NCBI RefSeq assembly: GCF_013394595.1
Contig: NZ_CP053348.1
Coordinates: forward strand, 4,126,501-4,190,500
Direction of reading: 5' to 3'
Origin: Winogradskyella forsetii
Lineage (GTDB): Bacteria > Bacteroidota > Bacteroidia > Flavobacteriales > Flavobacteriaceae
Length of the DNA: 64,000 nt
Under the pieces are notes generated by a model. The model did no database searches. It had not been told where the DNA came from and saw nothing but the letters and a program-made list of their open reading frames with translations. A program made the position numbers and the translations under genes. This document shows, one piece after another, positions 1 to 7,766 of the stretch. Positions within the stretch are counted from its first letter, which is position 1; each line of letters opens with the position of its first letter.

Positions 1-1
1 C

Positions 2-415
2 TACCCAGATTGTTATGGCATCGATATGGCAAACCTTGAAAGTTTAGTCGCGTTTAGAGCTGCGTTGGAATTATTAAAGGACAATAACAACTATCATATT
101 GTTGAAGAGGTCTATAATAAATGTCTCAAACAAGTCAACATGAAAGATAAAAACGTGGTTAACTACGTCAAAGAAATCTATGATAGTTTTTCGGATGAAG
201 AAATTTCAGATAAGATTTCTGAATTACTTGGCGGAGAAAATATAAACGCCGAAGTCAAAATTATTTTTCAACCTGTTGAAAATTTGCATAAAGCTTGCCC
301 AAAAAACTTAGGTGACTGGTACTTTACAGGGAATTACCCAACTGCTGGAGGTAATAGAGTTGTAAATAGAGCTTTTATTAATTTTTACGAAGGGAATAAA
401 GAGCGTGCCTACTAG
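2..415 (+). CDS. purF: amidophosphoribosyltransferase, C-terminal part (cut by window edge)
   Basis: The frame is open from base 2, so the gene begins before the window and only its last 137 codons are visible. PurF makes 5-phosphoribosylamine from PRPP and glutamine, the first step of de novo purine synthesis. The visible part starts with YPDCYGIDM and ends with GDWYFTGNYPT..GG..VVNRAFINF.EG...RAY, which I recognise as the C-terminal signature of the long Bacteroidota amidophosphoribosyltransferase-like proteins of about 630 residues. The catalytic glutaminase and PRPP-binding parts are outside the window, so the assignment rests on the tail alone. An internal ATG at 26 is not the real start. 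Confidence 0.75.
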   Translation, partial: YPDCYGIDMANLESLVAFRAALELLKDNNNYHIVEEVYNKCLKQVNMKDKNVVNYVKEIYDSFSDEEISDKISELLGGENINAEVKIIFQPVENLHKACPKNLGDWYFTGNYPTAGGNRVVNRAFINFYEGNKERAY

Positions 416-438
416 ACATTAACATAAAAAAGCCTTTT

Positions 439-466
439 ATCCGATAAAATATGTATTTTATCGGAT
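439..466. repeat. 13-bp perfect inverted repeat downstream of purF
   Basis: ATCCGATAAAATA at 439-451 is followed after two bases by its exact reverse complement at 454-466. There is no U tract after it, so it is not a classical intrinsic terminator. It may still end or protect the purF transcript. Confidence 0.6.
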
Positions 467-523
467 ATAAACGCACTTTGTCCGATTTTTAATTCGTTTT
501 AACAAATTACATCTACATTGGTA

Positions 524-597
524 TCACCATAACATAAGTAGGTTAAGTTCATGGTAGATTTGGGGCAAAAAAAGGTGAACTCGTTTCACCTTTTTTT
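524..597 (+). ncRNA. putative small structured RNA, copy 1
   Basis: Bases 524-570 match 757-803 with one difference in 47. The conserved part can fold as ACCAT/ATGGT enclosing AAC-A-UAA/UUA-A-GUU. It is followed by a strong terminator hairpin (571-579 with 585-593, 5-base loop) and a T run to 597. The terminator stem differs in sequence from copy 2 but keeps its structure. A partial -7 element, TACATTG (514-520), ends three bases before the conserved start, the same offset as in copy 2, so each copy looks like its own transcription unit of about 70 nt. I see no start codon with a worthwhile reading frame. Confidence 0.6.
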
Positions 598-722
598 ATG
601 CCCTTTAATTAAAGTAATACTTTAAGTTGCAATTTCCATCAAGTCCTAATCCTACAGTAATTTGGTCATAAACACCGTACTTTCCACGCTTAGACTAATT
701 TATAGGTCGTTTGTCCAAAAAA

Positions 723-754
723 TTGAACACGTTCACAATGTCCTCTTATATTTG
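723..754 (+). promoter_or_regulatory. promoter of small RNA copy 2
   Basis: TTG at 723-725, 21 bases, then a perfect Bacteroidota -7 element TATATTTG at 747-754, ending two bases before the conserved RNA sequence at 757. No gene starts downstream before the terminator, so the promoter serves the RNA. Confidence 0.6.
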
Positions 755-756
755 AC

Positions 757-829
757 TCACCATAACATAAGTAGGTTAAGTTTATGGTAGATTTGGGGCA
801 AAAAGGGTGAACATCTGTTCGCCCTTTTT
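757..829 (+). ncRNA. putative small structured RNA, copy 2
   Basis: This is the second copy of the 47-base conserved sequence, 233 bases after the first, with one change (T783 for C550). Its terminator hairpin pairs 804-812 with 817-825 around the loop ATCT, with one G-U pair, then a T run to 829. The perfect promoter directly upstream supports a separate short transcript. The repetition of promoter, conserved body and diverged but structure-preserving terminator is what argues for a real RNA gene rather than chance. Confidence 0.65.
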
Positions 830-893
830 CATTTTATACCCACGAAAATAGGTGTCTCATTAATTTCACGTAAAAATTCAAATTCATACTATA

Positions 894-931
894 AAAAAAT
901 CCGAGCCTTTTTATTTAGGCTCGGATTTTTT
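894..931. terminator. bidirectional terminator
   Basis: A 14-bp stem (894-907 with 918-931) with A and T runs on both sides. It ends the sod transcript on the minus strand and would also stop transcription arriving from the small RNA side. Confidence 0.85.
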
Positions 932-987
932 GTTTCAAAATAACTGCAAGGATTAAAAAATCTTACAGCAGTCTTCTTTATATATTG

Positions 988-1596
988 TTACTTAGCTTCA
1001 GCATAGCGTCTCTCAACTTCGTTCCAATTAATGACATTAAAAAACGCCTCAATATATTCTGGTCTTTTATTTTGATACTTTAGATAATAAGCATGCTCCC
1101 AAACATCCAGTCCTAAAATCGGTGTGCCTCCGCAACCAACGCCTGGCATTAATGGATTATCTTGGTTTGGCGACGAACAAACTTCAACCTTTCCGCCTTT
1201 GTGTACGCATAACCAAGCCCAACCTGAGCCGAATTGTGTTGCAGCCGCCTTAGAAAACTCGTCTTTAAACGCCTCAAATGAACCATACTTTGATTCAATA
1301 GCATCTTTTAAGTCTCCGGACAAACGTCCTTTTCCTTCAGGATTCATAATCTCCCAGAATAACGAGTGATTATAAAATCCACCACCATTATTTCTAACAG
1401 CTTTGTTATCCTTATCCAAATTGATAAGAATATTGTCAATTGTTTTTCCTTCTAAATCCGTACCTTCAATAGCAGCATTTAATTTATTGGTGTAGCCTTG
1501 GTGATGTTTAGTATGATGAATCTCCATAGTGCGAGCATCAATATTTGGTTCTAAAGCATCGTAAGCATATTTTAATTTCGGTAATTCGAAAGCCAT
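988..1596 (-). CDS. sodA: superoxide dismutase, Mn/Fe family
   Basis: Converts superoxide to oxygen and hydrogen peroxide in the cytoplasm. All four metal ligands are present: His27, His77 (NHSLFW), Asp164 and His168 ([12 protein letters not shown]). Length (202 aa) is normal. Gln145 in the NQDNPLM segment and the GGG before FYNH are typical of manganese-type enzymes, but a cambialistic enzyme cannot be excluded, so the sodA symbol is tentative. The gene has its own minus-strand promoter and the bidirectional terminator downstream, so it is probably transcribed alone. Confidence 0.95.
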   Translation of the reverse strand: MAFELPKLKYAYDALEPNIDARTMEIHHTKHHQGYTNKLNAAIEGTDLEGKTIDNILINLDKDNKAVRNNGGGFYNHSLFWEIMNPEGKGRLSGDLKDAIESKYGSFEAFKDEFSKAAATQFGSGWAWLCVHKGGKVEVCSSPNQDNPLMPGVGCGGTPILGLDVWEHAYYLKYQNKRPEYIEAFFNVINWNEVERRYAEAK

Positions 1597-1636
1597 AATC
1601 TTTTTGTTTTTAATTGGTTAATAAATTGTTTGAACT

Positions 1637-1644
1637 CAAATTTA
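1637..1644 (-). promoter_or_regulatory. -7 promoter element for sod
   Basis: The minus strand reads TAAATTTG here, a perfect TAnnTTTG, 41 bases upstream of the sod start codon. No clear -33 TTG was seen at the usual spacing. Confidence 0.5.
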
Positions 1645-1711
1645 CAATTTTGTCTATAAATTTCTCTTAATAAACTATTAAGATTCCCTATTTTGGTATA
1701 AAATTAATCTT

Positions 1712-4700
1712 TTGCCAAATTCAGCCTTCAAAATATACAACGCCTCTGCTGGTAGCGGAAAAACATTTACGCTAGCCAAAGCCTATTTGAAAATACTTAT
1801 TCAGTCTAAAAGCTACGACCAATTCAAATCTATTTTAGCAATTACCTTTACTAATAAAGCAGTTGGTGAAATGAAAGAGCGCATTATAGATATGCTGAAA
1901 TCTTTTTCTTCAGAAGAAAGCCTAACTGATCCACATCCCATGTTTGAAGCTATTTGTGGAGAATTAGACATTCAACCCGAAATATTACACGACAAATCAA
2001 AACATATCCTAAAACACATCATTCATAATTACGGTGCGTTTGATATTTCTACTATTGATGGTTTTACACACAGAGTGATTAGAACTTTTGCGCACGATTT
2101 AAAATTACCAGTGAATTTTGAAGTCGAATTAGACCAAGAACGACTTCTAAATGAAGCTGTTGACAGTCTTATCGCTAAAGCAGGAAGTGACAAAACCTTG
2201 ACCAAAGTACTGGTGGATTTCGCGATCGAAAAAGCCGATGATGACAAAAGCTGGGATATTAGTTATGATTTTAATAAAATTTCGAAATTATTGGTCAATG
2301 AAAATGATCTGTTTGCCATTAATACTTTCAGTACCAAAACGCTTGAAGATTTTAAGGTTTTAAAACAACAATTATCAAAAGAAATTCTTCAACAAGAAGA
2401 CGCTATCGTAAAAAGTGCCAATACCGCCTTAACGCTTATTGAAGAGTCAGGCTTACAATTCGATGATTTCAACAGAAGTTCGCTTCCCAAGCATTTTGAG
2501 AAATTAAGCGATAAGCAATTTTCGGTTGGTTTTGATGCTGCCTGGCAGAATGATTTAATCGAAGGCAATTCCCTGTACCCAAAACGCGTTTCAGAATTTG
2601 TTGCTTCAACCATAGATACCATTCAACCACGATTAGCGGACTATTTTTTGAATTCAAAACGGTCCATTTTCGAAATAATGCTCAAAAAAGGATTTTATAG
2701 AAATATCACCCCACTTTCAGTTTTAAATGCCATAAAACATGAATTGGATACTTTAAAATCTGACCAAAATAAATTGTTGATTTCAGAATTCAACACTATC
2801 ATAAGCAAAGAAATTAAAAATCAACCTACACCTTTCATTTATGAACGTTTGGGCGAAAAATTCAAACATTATTTTATAGATGAGTTTCAAGACACTTCTA
2901 AAATGCAATGGGACAATTTAGTACCATTATTAGATAATGCACTTTCTGCAGCCAATGGTGATGCCATGTTGGTTGGTGATGCCAAACAAGCCATTTATAG
3001 ATGGCGAGGTGGCGAAGCAGAACAATTTATTAAACTTTATAATAAGGTAGATAATCCTTTTCACCTTGAGGCTGACGTGTTGCCATTAGAAACCAACTAC
3101 CGAAGTGCCAAAGCGATTATTGAATTTAATAATTCGTTTTTCGACTATCTCAGTGAAACGGCTTTTAGTGAAGACGCCTATGCTGATCTTTTTAAAAAAG
3201 CAAAGCAAAAAAATCATAATGCTTCCGAAGGTTATGTGAACCTTAATTTTTTGGATGTTCAGAAAGAGGATGATATTCATGAATTATATGCCAAGGAAGT
3301 TTTGGATACCATAAAACAATGCCAAGAAAATGGATTTCCACTAGATGACATTTGTGTTTTGGTCAGAAAAAGAAAAGAAGGCGTTGCTATTGCGAATTAT
3401 TTGAATGAGAATGGTATAAAAATCACTTCGTCGGAAACCTTGCTTTTAAAGAATTCGGATAAGGTTAATTTCATTAATTCGTTTTTAAAGCTACTCATTC
3501 AACCTACAAATGATAGCTTAAAAATCGACGTCCTCTCCTATTTAGCAGAACAACATCAAATTGAAGACAAACATCAATTTTTCACTTCGTATCTCAAGGA
3601 AAATCTAGAGGAAATGTTTTCAGAATTAAAACAACTAAATATTGATATCGACAAAAACCAATGTCTTCAATTACCGCTTTATGAATTGGTAGAACATGTC
3701 GTTAGACAATTTAATTTGAATACTGAACCTGATGCCTATCTTCAGTTTTATTTAGATGTCGTTTTGGAATTCACACAAAAGCAAAATGCAGATGTTGGCG
3801 GCTTTATCCATTATTTTGAAAATAAAGCGGACAAATTAACTGTAGTAACTCCAGAAAATATGAATGCGGTTCAGATTATGACCATTCATAAATCGAAAGG
3901 TTTGGAGTTTCCAGTGGTTATTTTTCCTTATGCAGATCTTAATATAAATAAAGAACTGGAGCCTAAAGTTTGGTTTCCTGTTGAAGCTGAAGATTATAAT
4001 GGTTTCGATATGTTGCTACTTAACTATAACAAGGATGTCGAACATTTTGGGGATTTAGGAAATCAAATTTATAAAACACATCAATCACAATTAGAATTAG
4101 ATAATCTCAATTTGCTTTATGTGGTTTTAACAAGAGCTGTTGAGCAATTGTATATCATTTCTAAAAAGGATATAAGTTCAAAAGGCCTTGTGAATGAAAA
4201 CACCTATGCAGGCAAGTTTATTAATTTTTTAATTAAGGAAAATAAATGGAACGATAACCAATTGAATTATAATTATGGCACGTTGAAACTAAATGAAAGG
4301 ATTTCAGAAAAAGAAACCACTTCAAGTGCTCTGAAATTAATTTCAGTTTCAAAAGAAGACCATAATTTGAATATTGTAACCAAATCTGGCTTGCTTTGGA
4401 ATACACAACAAGAAGTAGCTATTGAGCGTGGTAATTTGGTGCATTTAATTTTATCGAAAGTCAAAACGATTGGAGATCTCGATGTTGCGTTTAACAATTT
4501 ATTGGTCTCAGGTGATGTGACCTCTCAAAATAGTGAAGCATTAAAAAGCTTAGTAATAGAGGTCATAAAACATCCTAAATTAGAACCTTATTTTCAAGAT
4601 GATTTTAAGGTTTATAATGAACGTGACATTATTACCAACTCTGGTCAACTTTTAAGGCCTGACCGTTTAAATATCAATTCAAAGAATGAAGCGATAATTA

Positions 4701-4843
4701 TTGACTACAAAACTGGTGAGGCTAAGGAATTTCATGCAAATCAACTTAACAATTATGAAGCTATTTTAAATGAGATGAATTTAACGGTAACACATAAATT
4801 ATTGGTTTATATAAATGACACTATTGAAGTTCTTGAAGTCTAA
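1712..4843 (+). CDS. AddA-like UvrD-family helicase with RecB-type nuclease domain
   Basis: Predicted ATP-dependent 3'-5' helicase-nuclease for double-strand break end resection. Helicase motifs in order: SAGSGKT (12-18, motif I), IDEFQDTS with D390-E391 (II), LVGDAKQAIYRWRGG (III), TNYRS (IV), IHKSKGLEFPVV (V) and YVVLTRA (VI). The C-terminal nuclease has His911 (GNLVH), Asp984 (RPDR) and Asp998-x-Lys1000 (IDYKTG). The start is TTG; no earlier in-frame start precedes the Walker motif and the next ATG falls after it. The AddB-like partner lies 2.9 kb downstream, separated by kbl and an OmpA gene, an arrangement I know from other Flavobacteriaceae. Confidence 0.85.
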   Translation: MPNSAFKIYNASAGSGKTFTLAKAYLKILIQSKSYDQFKSILAITFTNKAVGEMKERIIDMLKSFSSEESLTDPHPMFEAICGELDIQPEILHDKSKHILKHIIHNYGAFDISTIDGFTHRVIRTFAHDLKLPVNFEVELDQERLLNEAVDSLIAKAGSDKTLTKVLVDFAIEKADDDKSWDISYDFNKISKLLVNENDLFAINTFSTKTLEDFKVLKQQLSKEILQQEDAIVKSANTALTLIEESGLQFDDFNRSSLPKHFEKLSDKQFSVGFDAAWQNDLIEGNSLYPKRVSEFVASTIDTIQPRLADYFLNSKRSIFEIMLKKGFYRNITPLSVLNAIKHELDTLKSDQNKLLISEFNTIISKEIKNQPTPFIYERLGEKFKHYFIDEFQDTSKMQWDNLVPLLDNALSAANGDAMLVGDAKQAIYRWRGGEAEQFIKLYNKVDNPFHLEADVLPLETNYRSAKAIIEFNNSFFDYLSETAFSEDAYADLFKKAKQKNHNASEGYVNLNFLDVQKEDDIHELYAKEVLDTIKQCQENGFPLDDICVLVRKRKEGVAIANYLNENGIKITSSETLLLKNSDKVNFINSFLKLLIQPTNDSLKIDVLSYLAEQHQIEDKHQFFTSYLKENLEEMFSELKQLNIDIDKNQCLQLPLYELVEHVVRQFNLNTEPDAYLQFYLDVVLEFTQKQNADVGGFIHYFENKADKLTVVTPENMNAVQIMTIHKSKGLEFPVVIFPYADLNINKELEPKVWFPVEAEDYNGFDMLLLNYNKDVEHFGDLGNQIYKTHQSQLELDNLNLLYVVLTRAVEQLYIISKKDISSKGLVNENTYAGKFINFLIKENKWNDNQLNYNYGTLKLNERISEKETTSSALKLISVSKEDHNLNIVTKSGLLWNTQQEVAIERGNLVHLILSKVKTIGDLDVAFNNLLVSGDVTSQNSEALKSLVIEVIKHPKLEPYFQDDFKVYNERDIITNSGQLLRPDRLNINSKNEAIIIDYKTGEAKEFHANQLNNYEAILNEMNLTVTHKLLVYINDTIEVLEV

Positions 4844-4941
4844 TATTTTTTTGTGAACTTTTCTTAACTTTTCTATTCCCTAAAAAATGGATGAATTTCT
4901 TCTCATTTTCGGTTAAATGCAAAAAGTCAAAATGAGTTCAG

Positions 4942-4949
4942 TATCTTTG
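4942..4949 (+). promoter_or_regulatory. -7 promoter element for kbl
   Basis: TATCTTTG, a perfect TAnnTTTG, 22 bases upstream of the kbl ATG. kbl therefore need not depend on transcription from the helicase gene. Confidence 0.55.
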
Positions 4950-4971
4950 CTGAACAATCAAAATTAAAATT

Positions 4972-6165
4972 ATGTACGGAGATATAAAAAATCATTTACA
5001 ACAAGAAATAGAATCTATTAAAGACGCTGGGCTTTTTAAGGAAGAGCGTATAATCACATCGCCACAAGGTGCGGAAATAACCCTAAATACGGGACAAAAA
5101 GTATTAAATTTTTGTGCGAATAATTATTTAGGCTTATCATCACATCCAGATGTTGTTCAGGCGGCAAAAGATACGTTGGACACACATGGTTTCGGGATGT
5201 CCTCTGTTCGTTTTATTTGTGGTACTCAAGATATCCATAAAGAATTGGAACAAAAGATTGCCGATTTCTATGGCACAGAAGACACCATATTGTATGCTGC
5301 CGCTTTTGATGCCAATGGAGGTGTTTTTGAACCACTATTAACGAAGGAAGATGCTATAATTTCAGACTCTTTGAACCATGCTTCAATAATAGATGGGGTT
5401 AGATTGTGCAAAGCTGCCAGATACCGTTACCAAAATAATGATATGACGGATTTAGAAACACAATTAATTGAAGCGAATGCCAATGGTGCACGATTCAAAA
5501 TTATTGTAACCGATGGTGTATTTTCTATGGATGGTTTAGTTGCACCTTTAGATAAAATATGTGATTTGGCAGACAAGTACGATGCTATGGTTATGATAGA
5601 TGAATGCCATGCCACAGGTTTCATCGGAGAAACTGGCATCGGTACACTTGAAGACAAAGGCGTTTTAGGCAGAATTGATATCATTACCGGAACTTTAGGA
5701 AAGGCAATGGGTGGCGCAATGGGAGGTTACACTACAGCAAAAAAAGAAATTGTGGAATTATTGCGTCAACGTTCTAGACCCTATTTATTTTCAAACTCTT
5801 TGGCTCCCGCAATTGTTGGTGCTTCTATTAAGGTGTTTGATATGCTCAAAAACGATACGACCTTGAGAGACAAAGTGGATTGGAACACAAAATACTTCAA
5901 AAAAGGCATGAAGGAAGCTGGCTTTGATATCATAGATGGTGATTCAGCTATTGTCCCAGTAATGTTATATGATGCCAAACTATCGCAGAATATGGCGAAC
6001 ATGTTATTGGAAGAGGGTATTTATGTTATTGGGTTCTTTTACCCTGTGGTACCAAAAGACAAAGCTCGAATTAGGGTACAACTATCTGCGGCACATAACC
6101 AAGACCAGTTGGATAAAGCAATTTCTGCTTTCATAAAAGTTGGAAAATCGCTAAATGTTATCTGA
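4972..6165 (+). CDS. kbl: glycine C-acetyltransferase (2-amino-3-ketobutyrate CoA ligase)
   Basis: PLP enzyme that cleaves 2-amino-3-ketobutyrate with CoA into glycine and acetyl-CoA, the second step of threonine degradation through threonine dehydrogenase. Length 397 aa matches the family. The PLP lysine is Lys244 in [10 protein letters not shown], and the substrate and cofactor segments [23 protein letters not shown] and [11 protein letters not shown] are intact. No threonine dehydrogenase gene is adjacent. The gene sits between the AddA-like and OmpA genes and has its own promoter. Confidence 0.95.
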   Translation: MYGDIKNHLQQEIESIKDAGLFKEERIITSPQGAEITLNTGQKVLNFCANNYLGLSSHPDVVQAAKDTLDTHGFGMSSVRFICGTQDIHKELEQKIADFYGTEDTILYAAAFDANGGVFEPLLTKEDAIISDSLNHASIIDGVRLCKAARYRYQNNDMTDLETQLIEANANGARFKIIVTDGVFSMDGLVAPLDKICDLADKYDAMVMIDECHATGFIGETGIGTLEDKGVLGRIDIITGTLGKAMGGAMGGYTTAKKEIVELLRQRSRPYLFSNSLAPAIVGASIKVFDMLKNDTTLRDKVDWNTKYFKKGMKEAGFDIIDGDSAIVPVMLYDAKLSQNMANMLLEEGIYVIGFFYPVVPKDKARIRVQLSAAHNQDQLDKAISAFIKVGKSLNVI

Positions 6166-6222
6166 TATCACATAATTATTGATTCAAACACGCCATTTTA
6201 GGGCGATGTCCCAATAATTTTA

Positions 6223-6230
6223 TATATTTG
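6223..6230 (+). promoter_or_regulatory. -7 promoter element for the OmpA gene
   Basis: TATATTTG, a perfect TAnnTTTG, 71 bases upstream of the ATG, implying an AT-rich 5' leader of about 65 bases. No -33 TTG at the usual distance. Confidence 0.55.
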
Positions 6231-6301
6231 TCTTTGTTAATAAATTTTAACATCTTACTTTTACCAACAATTAACACTTAAAAATTAAAATTAATTAGAA
6301 T

Positions 6302-7699
6302 ATGAAAAATCTTAGCAGATTATTTTTTGTTGCAGTGCTTATCGCAAGTTTTAGCACTTCTAATGCTCAAGACAAGAACAATCCCTGGGCTATTACAATT
6401 GGAGCTAACGCAGTAGACGTTTACCCAGTAGGAGAAGACACACCACAAGGTGACTATTTTGACGAGTACTTTAATGTATCAGACCATTGGAATATCCTTC
6501 CTTCGCTTTCTACAGTCTCAATTTCTAGATACCTTAGTGACGGTTTCACCTTTACTGCTAAAGGTTCTATCAATAGAATTGACAAGTTTGGTTCTAATTT
6601 CGATCCTGTAACAGGTGTAGAAACTACAAACAGCGTTGATGACTTAACTTATTACGGACTTGACGGTAGAGTGTCATACAGCTTTATGGAAGCGCTTAAC
6701 TGTAAAGTTTTCGATCCTTATTTAGGCGTTGGTGGTGGTTACACTTGGGTAGATGAAATCGGAGCTGGAACTTTAAATGGAACTGTAGGTTTAAATATTT
6801 GGTTTTCTGAAAACTTAGGTTTATCACTTGAATCTACTTACAAGCATGCTTTTGAAGATTATTTAACAAAACATTTCCAACACTCAGTTGGTCTTACATT
6901 TAAGTTTGGTGGTACTGATACTGATGGTGATGGTATCTACGACCAAGACGATGCATGTCCAGAAGAAGCTGGTTTAGAAATCTTTAATGGTTGTCCAGAT
7001 TCTGATAACGACGGTATTCAAGATTCAAAAGACGACTGTCCTAATACTGCTGGTTTAGCTGAATTTAACGGTTGTCCAGATGCTGATGGCGATGGTGTTA
7101 TTGACAAAGATGATAAGTGTCCAGATGTTGCTGGTTTAAAAGCATTAATGGGATGTCCAGATGCTGATGGTGACGGTGTTGCTGACGGAGATGATAACTG
7201 TCCTAACGAAGCTGGTCCTGCTGCAAACAATGGTTGTCCTTGGCCAGATACTGATGGTGACGGTGTTTTAGATAAAGATGATAAGTGTCCTAATGAAGCT
7301 GGAGAAGTTTCAAACAATGGATGTCCAAAAGTTGAGCCAACTAAAGAAGTGATGGCTACTTTAAACGAATATTCTAGATCTATCTTGTTTAATTCAGGTA
7401 AAGCAACTTTCCAAAAGCAAACAGATCAAGTATTGCAATCAATGGTTGCTATCTTTAAAGAATATCCACAAGCTAACTTTACAATAGAAGGTCATACAGA
7501 TAGTGATGGTTCTAAATCAATGAACTTAGCGTTATCTGATAGAAGAGCTAATGCAGTTAGAGATTATTTAATTGCTAATGGTATTAATTCAGACCGATTA
7601 ACAGCAAAAGGATACGGTGAGGAAAATCCAATCGCATCTAACAAAACTAGCGCTGGTAAAAAAGAAAACAGACGTGTAGAAGTGAAGTTGAAAAACTAA
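6302..7699 (+). CDS. OmpA-family porin with thrombospondin type 3 repeats
   Basis: Outer-membrane protein that anchors the envelope to peptidoglycan. Signal peptide ending SNAQ (about 1-23), an N-terminal beta-barrel-like part (about 25-200), five to six calcium-binding TSP3 repeats of the D.DGDG..D.DD.CP type (about 205-345), and a C-terminal OmpA domain with ILFNSGKATF, IEGHTDSDGS and NRRVEVKL. Codon usage looks biased towards a highly expressed gene and the flanking promoter and terminator are strong. This is the typical abundant Flavobacteriia OmpA protein of about 460 residues. Confidence 0.92.
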   Translation: MKNLSRLFFVAVLIASFSTSNAQDKNNPWAITIGANAVDVYPVGEDTPQGDYFDEYFNVSDHWNILPSLSTVSISRYLSDGFTFTAKGSINRIDKFGSNFDPVTGVETTNSVDDLTYYGLDGRVSYSFMEALNCKVFDPYLGVGGGYTWVDEIGAGTLNGTVGLNIWFSENLGLSLESTYKHAFEDYLTKHFQHSVGLTFKFGGTDTDGDGIYDQDDACPEEAGLEIFNGCPDSDNDGIQDSKDDCPNTAGLAEFNGCPDADGDGVIDKDDKCPDVAGLKALMGCPDADGDGVADGDDNCPNEAGPAANNGCPWPDTDGDGVLDKDDKCPNEAGEVSNNGCPKVEPTKEVMATLNEYSRSILFNSGKATFQKQTDQVLQSMVAIFKEYPQANFTIEGHTDSDGSKSMNLALSDRRANAVRDYLIANGINSDRLTAKGYGEENPIASNKTSAGKKENRRVEVKLKN

Positions 7700-7725
7700 T
7701 TACAAACACCTCTAAAATATATTTT

Positions 7726-7756
7726 AAAAACGCTCCGAAATTCGGAGCGTTTTTTA
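7726..7756 (+). terminator. terminator after the OmpA gene
   Basis: CGCTCCG (7731-7737) pairs with CGGAGCG (7743-7749) around AAATT, flanked by an A run and a T run. It separates the OmpA transcript from the AddB-like gene 11 bases later. Confidence 0.9.
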
Positions 7757-7766
7757 TTTTTATAAA

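Noticed and set aside
523..829. Interpreting the two direct repeats as a CRISPR array
   Set aside because: Only two copies, 233 bases apart, each with its own promoter-like element and terminator; no cas gene is seen.
7018..7317. Long ORF antisense to the thrombospondin repeats of the OmpA gene
   Set aside because: It is a frame shadow produced by the repetitive calcium-loop codons, with no start context or family.
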